A stretch of 57,734 bases of DNA, from the NCBI RefSeq assembly GCF_946885955.1, contig NZ_CAMPHI010000035.1:1-57734 (forward strand). The letters run 5' to 3'. The notes under the pieces were generated by a model. That model ran no database searches, was not told the origin of the DNA, and saw only the letters and a program-made list of their open reading frames with translations. Below are positions 53,625-57,734 of the stretch, one piece after another; position 1 is the first letter of the stretch; the number at the start of each line of letters is the position of its first letter. Made by a program: the position numbers and the translations under genes. Source of the DNA: an uncultured Pseudomonas sp. (lineage in GTDB: Bacteria > Pseudomonadota > Gammaproteobacteria > Pseudomonadales > Pseudomonadaceae).

Positions 53625-55556
53625 ATGAGTAAAGCGGACGACTTCGCCCAAGCCGGCAAAACAGCGGTGTTGCAGAATATCCAGGGCACCATGGAGTTTC
53701 TGCAGAAGTACCCGCCATTCAATCAGATGGACGCCGCCCACCTCGCCTACCTGGTGGAGAACTGCCAGCTGCGTTTCTACGGCGAAGGCGAGACCATCAT
53801 CAAACCCACCGACGGCCCGGTCGCCCATTTCTATATCGTCAAACAGGGCCGCGTGCACGGCGAACGCCCGCATTCGGCGCGACGCGGCACCGAAACCACC
53901 TTCGAGATCGCCACCGGCGAGTGCTTCCCCCTGGCGGCGCTGATCGGCGAACGCGCCACCCGCACCGAACACCTGGCGGCCGAAGACACCTTCTGCCTGC
54001 TGCTAAGCAAGGCGGCCTTCGTCAAGCTGTTCGCGGTGTCCAACCCGTTGCGCGATTTCGCCCTACGCGGGGTCAGCAGCCTGCTCGATCAGGTCAACCA
54101 ACAGGTGCAATTGCGCGCGGTGGAAACCCTCGGTGCGCAGTATTCGCTGGATACCCGCCTGGGCGAACTGGCGATGCGCCAACCGATCGGCTGCGCGCCC
54201 GCCACGCCGCTACGCGAAGCGGTCAAGCAGATGCACGAGCAGCATGTCGGCAGCATCGTCGTGGTTGACCCGCAACAGCGTCCGCTGGGCATCTTCACCC
54301 TGCGCGACCTGCGCCGGGTGATCGCCGACGGCAGCGAGCTGGAGCAACCGATCGAACGCCTGATGACGCCCTCGCCGTTCCACCTGCCGCCGCAGGCCAG
54401 CGCCTTCGACGCGGCCATCGCCATGACCGAGCGGCATATCGCCCATGTCTGCCTGGTCGAACACGGCAAGCTCTGCGGCGTGGTCTCCGAACGCGACCTG
54501 TTCTCCCTGCAGCGGGTCGATCTGGTGCACCTGGCGCGCACCATTCGCCATGCCGGCACGGTGGCGACCCTGGCGGCGCTGCGCAGCGACATCCGTCTGC
54601 TGGTCGACCGCATGCTCGCCCATGGCGCGAGTTCGACGCAGATCACTCACATCATCACCCTGTTCAACGACCACACCGTGTGCCGGGTGATCGAATTGAC
54701 CATCGAAGATCTCGGCGACCCCGGCGTGCCGTTCAGTTGGCTGTGCTTCGGCAGCGAGGGGCGCCGAGAGCAGACCCTGCTCACCGACCAGGACAACGGC
54801 ATTCTCTTCGAGGCCCGCGACAACGCCGAAGCCGCGGCGATCCGCGGCCGCCTGCTGCCGCTGGCGCACGAGATCAATCTGCGCCTGGCGCAATGCGGCT
54901 TTACCCTGTGCAAGGGCAACATCATGGCCGGCAACCCCGAGCTGTGCCTGTCGCGCCAGGAGTGGTCGCGGCGCTTCCGCGGCTTCGTCAACGAGGCCAC
55001 GCCGGAAAATCTGCTGGGTTCGAGCATCTATTTCGACCTGCGCCTGGTCTGGGGCCCGAGCCTGGGTTGCGAACAATTGCGCGAAGAGCTGCTGACGCTG
55101 ATCGCCGGCAATACCCTGTTCCAGCGCATGCTGGCGGAAAACGCCTTGCGCCAGCGCCCGCCGCTGGGCCTGATCCGCGATTTCGTGCTGGCCCGCAAGG
55201 GCGCCGAGAAAGACACCCTGGACCTCAAGATCCAGGGCCTCACGCCCTTCGTCGACGGCGCCCGGCTGCTGGCCCTGGCCAATGGCATCAAGGCCTGCAA
55301 TACCCTGGAACGACTGCGCGCGCTGATCGACAAAGGCCTGATCGAACCACTCGACGGCGCGGCCTATGAAGAGGCCTACCACTTTATCCAGCAGACGCGC
55401 ATGCAGCAGCACCAGCTGCAGGCGCGCAATCAGCAGCCCTACTCCAATCGCGTCGATCCGGATAACCTCAACCATCTGGACCGACGCATCCTGCGCGAAT
55501 CCTTCCGCCAGGCCCAACGGTTGCAGAGCAGCCTGGCCCTGAGGTACCAGCTATGA
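53625..55556 (+). CDS. cNMP-binding / CBS pair / DUF294 nucleotidyltransferase-like protein
   Basis: A 643-residue cytoplasmic protein: cyclic-nucleotide-binding domain (about 15-150, GEGETIIKPTDGPVAHFYIV), two CBS domains (about 185-300, VGSIVVVDPQQRPLGIFTLR and HVCLVEHGKLCGVVSERDL), a DUF294 nucleotidyltransferase-like domain with FGSEGRREQTLLTDQDNGIL (the GS-and-DxD-like signature), and a DUF294_C helical domain. Proteins of this layout may uridylylate or sense nucleotides; the activity is not established. The start at 53625 (MSKADDFAQ) fits the family better than an in-frame start at 53568. Its stop overlaps the next gene's ATG (ATGA). Confidence 0.9.
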   Translation: MSKADDFAQAGKTAVLQNIQGTMEFLQKYPPFNQMDAAHLAYLVENCQLRFYGEGETIIKPTDGPVAHFYIVKQGRVHGERPHSARRGTETTFEIATGECFPLAALIGERATRTEHLAAEDTFCLLLSKAAFVKLFAVSNPLRDFALRGVSSLLDQVNQQVQLRAVETLGAQYSLDTRLGELAMRQPIGCAPATPLREAVKQMHEQHVGSIVVVDPQQRPLGIFTLRDLRRVIADGSELEQPIERLMTPSPFHLPPQASAFDAAIAMTERHIAHVCLVEHGKLCGVVSERDLFSLQRVDLVHLARTIRHAGTVATLAALRSDIRLLVDRMLAHGASSTQITHIITLFNDHTVCRVIELTIEDLGDPGVPFSWLCFGSEGRREQTLLTDQDNGILFEARDNAEAAAIRGRLLPLAHEINLRLAQCGFTLCKGNIMAGNPELCLSRQEWSRRFRGFVNEATPENLLGSSIYFDLRLVWGPSLGCEQLREELLTLIAGNTLFQRMLAENALRQRPPLGLIRDFVLARKGAEKDTLDLKIQGLTPFVDGARLLALANGIKACNTLERLRALIDKGLIEPLDGAAYEEAYHFIQQTRMQQHQLQARNQQPYSNRVDPDNLNHLDRRILRESFRQAQRLQSSLALRYQL

Positions 55557-56272
55557 ACACCTTCACCTGGCTGCGCGGACGCGGCCCGGCATTGTCCCAG
55601 GCGCAACTCGAGCGACGCTCCGCCCTGGCCGAGCCCGCGTCGCTCGGCCCCTTGCCGCTGGCACGGCAACGCCTGGTGGTGCTCGACCTGGAAACCAGCG
55701 GCCTGGACATGAAGCGCGATCAGGTGCTGTCGATCGGCGCGGTGGTGATCGACCATGGCGCGATCGATTTCAGCCAGCAATTCGAACGCACGCTGTGCCG
55801 CCAGGATCACAAGGTCAGCGCCAGCGTGCTGATCCACGGCATCGCTCCGAGCGAGATCGCCGCCGGGGTGGAGCCGGCCGAAGCGCTGCTGGATTTCATG
55901 GAATTCGTCGGTGACAGCCCACTGCTGGCCTTCCATGCGCCTTTCGATCAACGCATGCTCGGTCGCGCACTCAAGGAGAGCCTGGGCTACCGCTTGCGCC
56001 ATGTGTTTTTCGACGCCGCCGATCTGGCCCCGATGCTCTGCCCGCAGGCGAACATCCGCCACGGCAGCCTGGACGACTGGACCCGGCATTTCGGCCTGCA
56101 AGTGCAACACCGCCACCATGCCAGCGCCGACGCCCTGGTTACCGCCGAGCTGGCGTTGATCCTGTTCAGCAAGGCGCGCCAGCAGCAGCTCGACAGCCTG
56201 CAGGCCCTGCAAACCCGCCTGAGCAGCTGGCAGCGGCACCAACGCGCGCACTCACTGCATCGCCAGCACTAG
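55553..56272 (+). CDS. DnaQ-like 3'-5' exonuclease (DEDDh)
   Basis: A 239-residue exonuclease-fold protein. Exo I is VVLDLETSGLD, Exo II is LLAFHAPFDQRML and Exo III is HHASADALVTAEL with the DEDDh histidine, so all catalytic acids are present. It is translationally coupled to the DUF294 protein by a 4-base overlap. The same pair occurs in many gammaproteobacteria, often near acetyl-CoA synthetase or acetate permease genes, which implies a shared but undefined role. It is distinct from the polymerase III epsilon subunit, being shorter at the C-terminus. Confidence 0.9.
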   Translation: MNTFTWLRGRGPALSQAQLERRSALAEPASLGPLPLARQRLVVLDLETSGLDMKRDQVLSIGAVVIDHGAIDFSQQFERTLCRQDHKVSASVLIHGIAPSEIAAGVEPAEALLDFMEFVGDSPLLAFHAPFDQRMLGRALKESLGYRLRHVFFDAADLAPMLCPQANIRHGSLDDWTRHFGLQVQHRHHASADALVTAELALILFSKARQQQLDSLQALQTRLSSWQRHQRAHSLHRQH

Positions 56273-56295
56273 ACAAACCGCATCCGCCCGCCGCT

Positions 56296-56369
56296 CCCGT
56301 AGCCTGGATGAAATCCGGGGAGCAGGGCCCGCCCTGACATCGCTCCCGGATTGCATCCGGGCTACGGGA
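56296..56369. repeat. REP-like palindrome downstream of the exonuclease gene
   Basis: CCCGTAGCCTGGATGAAATC (56296-56315) pairs with the inverted arm ATCCGGGCTACGGG ending at 56369, with a few mismatches. It is the third copy of the ATCCGGGCTAC type in the window. Confidence 0.75.
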
Positions 56370-56373
56370 CTCC

Positions 56374-56461
56374 GTAGGGTGCGCCGCGCGCACCAATTCC
56401 CCGGCGCACCACGGGCAGCGACCATCCGCGAGCCGCCCAGGTGCGCACGGCGCAGCCTACA
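56374..56461. repeat. GTAGGGTGCGC-type palindrome
   Basis: GTAGGGTGCGCCGCGCGCACC on the left and GGTGCGCACGGCGCAGCCTAC on the right form an imperfect inverted pair that overlaps the end of trhP. Same family as the repeats at 27856 and 38331. Confidence 0.65.
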
Positions 56462-57734
56462 GATCGCGCATCAACAAGCCGTACTCCAACTGCAGCTCCG
56501 CCGGCAGAGGCAGGTAGAGCACGTGGCCGTCGCCGGGGGCGACCTGCATGCCCTGGCCATTGCGGTTCTCCAGCTGATCGAGCCGGAAACGCAGGTTGCC
56601 CGCGGGCGTCATCAGCTCCAGTTCGTCGCCCAGGGCGAAGCGATTCTTCACCCGCACTTCGGCCAGCTCGCCGCGCCATTCGCCGGTCAACTCGCCGACG
56701 AACTGCTGCTGTTCGGACACCGAACTGCCGCGCTCGTAGTTCTGGTACTCGTCATGCACGTGGCGGCGCAGGAAGCCCTCGGTGTAGCCGCGATGGGCCA
56801 GTGATTCCAGGGTATTCATCAGCGATCTGTCGAACGGCCGCCCCGCCACGGCGTCGTCGATCGCCTTGCGGTACACCTGGGCGGTGCGCGCCACGTAGTA
56901 ATGGGATTTGGTACGGCCCTCGATCTTCAGCGAGTGCACGCCCATCTGCACCAGCCGCTCGACGTGCTGCACCGCGCGCAGATCCTTGGAATTCATGATG
57001 TAGGTGCCGTGCTCGTCCTCATAGGCGGCCATCCGCTCGCCGGGTCGGCTGCCGTCCTCCAGCAGGAACACCTGCTCGGTCGGCGCACCGGCACCCAGGG
57101 TCGGTTCGACGATGCGCACGATATCGCCCAGCTCGTTCTCCCGCGCCGGCTCGGCCTTGTATTGCCAGCGGCAGGCGTTGGTGCAGCTGCCCTGATTGGG
57201 GTCGCGTTTGTTGATATAGCCGGACAACAGGCAGCGTCCGGAATAGGCCATGCACAGCGCGCCGTGGACGAACACCTCCAATTCCATTTCCGGCACTTCG
57301 CTGCGGATCTCGGCGATCTCTTCCAGGGACAGCTCGCGCGACAGGATCACCCGCGAAAGGCCTTGGCGTTGCCAAAACTGCACGCTGGCCCAGTTCACCG
57401 CGTTGGCCTGCACCGACAGGTGGATCGGCATCTGCGGGAAGTGTTCGCGCACCAGCATGATCAGGCCGGGGTCGGACATGATCAGCGCATCCGGGGCCAT
57501 TTCGATCACCGGCTGCAGGTCCCTGAGGAAGGTCTTCAGCTTGGCGTTGTGCGGGGCGATATTGACCACCACGTAAAACTGCTTGCCCTGGGCATGGGCC
57601 TCGGCGATACCGAGCGCCAGGTTGGCGTGGTCGAACTCGTTGTTGCGCACCCGCAGGCTGTAACGCGGTTGCCCGGCATACACCGCATCGGCGCCGTAGG
57701 CGAAGGCGTAACGCATGTTCTTCAGGGTGCCGGC
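56457..57734 (-). CDS. trhP: tRNA 5-hydroxyuridine synthesis protein TrhP (YegQ, U32 family), partial
   Basis: The C-terminal 425 or so residues of a U32-family protein; the N-terminus lies past the right edge (the frame continues as AGTLKNMRYAFAYG, normally preceded by LLAP). Diagnostic stretches are AFAYGADAVYAGQPRYSLRV, HLSVQANAVNWASVQFWQRQ, VFVHGALCMAYSGRCLLSGY and NQGSCTNACRWQY, whose cysteines (with others) bind an iron-sulfur cluster, and GVHSLKIEGRTKSHYYVA. TrhP works with prephenate-derived chemistry to hydroxylate U34 of tRNAs. Previously called peptidase U32. Confidence 0.93.
   Translation of the reverse strand, partial: AGTLKNMRYAFAYGADAVYAGQPRYSLRVRNNEFDHANLALGIAEAHAQGKQFYVVVNIAPHNAKLKTFLRDLQPVIEMAPDALIMSDPGLIMLVREHFPQMPIHLSVQANAVNWASVQFWQRQGLSRVILSRELSLEEIAEIRSEVPEMELEVFVHGALCMAYSGRCLLSGYINKRDPNQGSCTNACRWQYKAEPARENELGDIVRIVEPTLGAGAPTEQVFLLEDGSRPGERMAAYEDEHGTYIMNSKDLRAVQHVERLVQMGVHSLKIEGRTKSHYYVARTAQVYRKAIDDAVAGRPFDRSLMNTLESLAHRGYTEGFLRRHVHDEYQNYERGSSVSEQQQFVGELTGEWRGELAEVRVKNRFALGDELELMTPAGNLRFRLDQLENRNGQGMQVAPGDGHVLYLPLPAELQLEYGLLMRDL

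Overview
The window is a GC-rich stretch of a Pseudomonas chromosome. The genus call rests on gene content and gene order recalled from P. aeruginosa, not on a search. Three blocks match segments that lie near each other there: rpoD - rmcA - CAU tRNA (left edge); the biotin cluster bioB-F-H-C-D followed by acyl-CoA dehydrogenases (28.0-41.5 kb); and srkA - rarD - gcvR-like - acetyltransferase - glcB (42.5-48.8 kb). Between and beside these core blocks lie accessory or rearranged segments.

1-4.5 kb holds the end of the sigma-70 gene, a 1244-residue periplasmic-sensor/PAS/GGDEF/EAL protein (RmcA type) and a CAU tRNA. 4.5-12.5 kb looks like an acquired island: a frameshifted tyrosine-integrase remnant directly behind the tRNA, a serralysin-type RTX metalloprotease with an internal 462-bp tandem duplication, a convergent three-gene type I secretion operon (ABC / HlyD / TolC), and a small Ig-like lipoprotein. 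12.5-15.6 kb is a patchwork of unknown small genes, a ureohydrolase fragment, an orphan HipB-like regulator with a palindromic operator abutting its start codon, and a PMP3 peptide.

15.6-20.8 kb is a short-chain hydroxy/keto-acid catabolic locus: a sigma-54 activator (HbcR type), two inverted-repeat activator sites, a sigma-54 promoter, a GntP-family permease and a fused CoA-transferase. 20.9-25.1 kb carries lemA with an M48 peptidase and an isolated flagellin with a sigma-28-like promoter. 25.3-27.6 kb has a deleted ferredoxin-reductase pseudogene and an EptA-type phosphoethanolamine transferase. 28.0-35.2 kb has three paralogous fatty acyl-CoA dehydrogenases interrupted by a diguanylate cyclase; the first-transcribed paralogue has two overlapping PsrA-like boxes upstream. 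35.3-41.5 kb has two small genes around a MITE-like element and then the biotin operon, which contains two REP-like hairpins.

41.6-48.8 kb runs comF, srkA, a DUF4166 gene, rarD, gcvR-like, a GNAT gene and glcB. 48.9-53.5 kb is a three-gene set of two periplasmic binding proteins and a chemoreceptor with no permease. 53.6-57.7 kb has a cNMP/CBS/DUF294 protein translationally coupled to a DnaQ-like exonuclease, and the 5'-truncated trhP gene at the right edge. REP-like palindromes are common in intergenic gaps. The less familiar items are the integrase-linked protease/secretion island, the leaderless-looking XRE gene with its operator, the nested-inverted-repeat MITE, and the binding-protein/chemoreceptor cluster.
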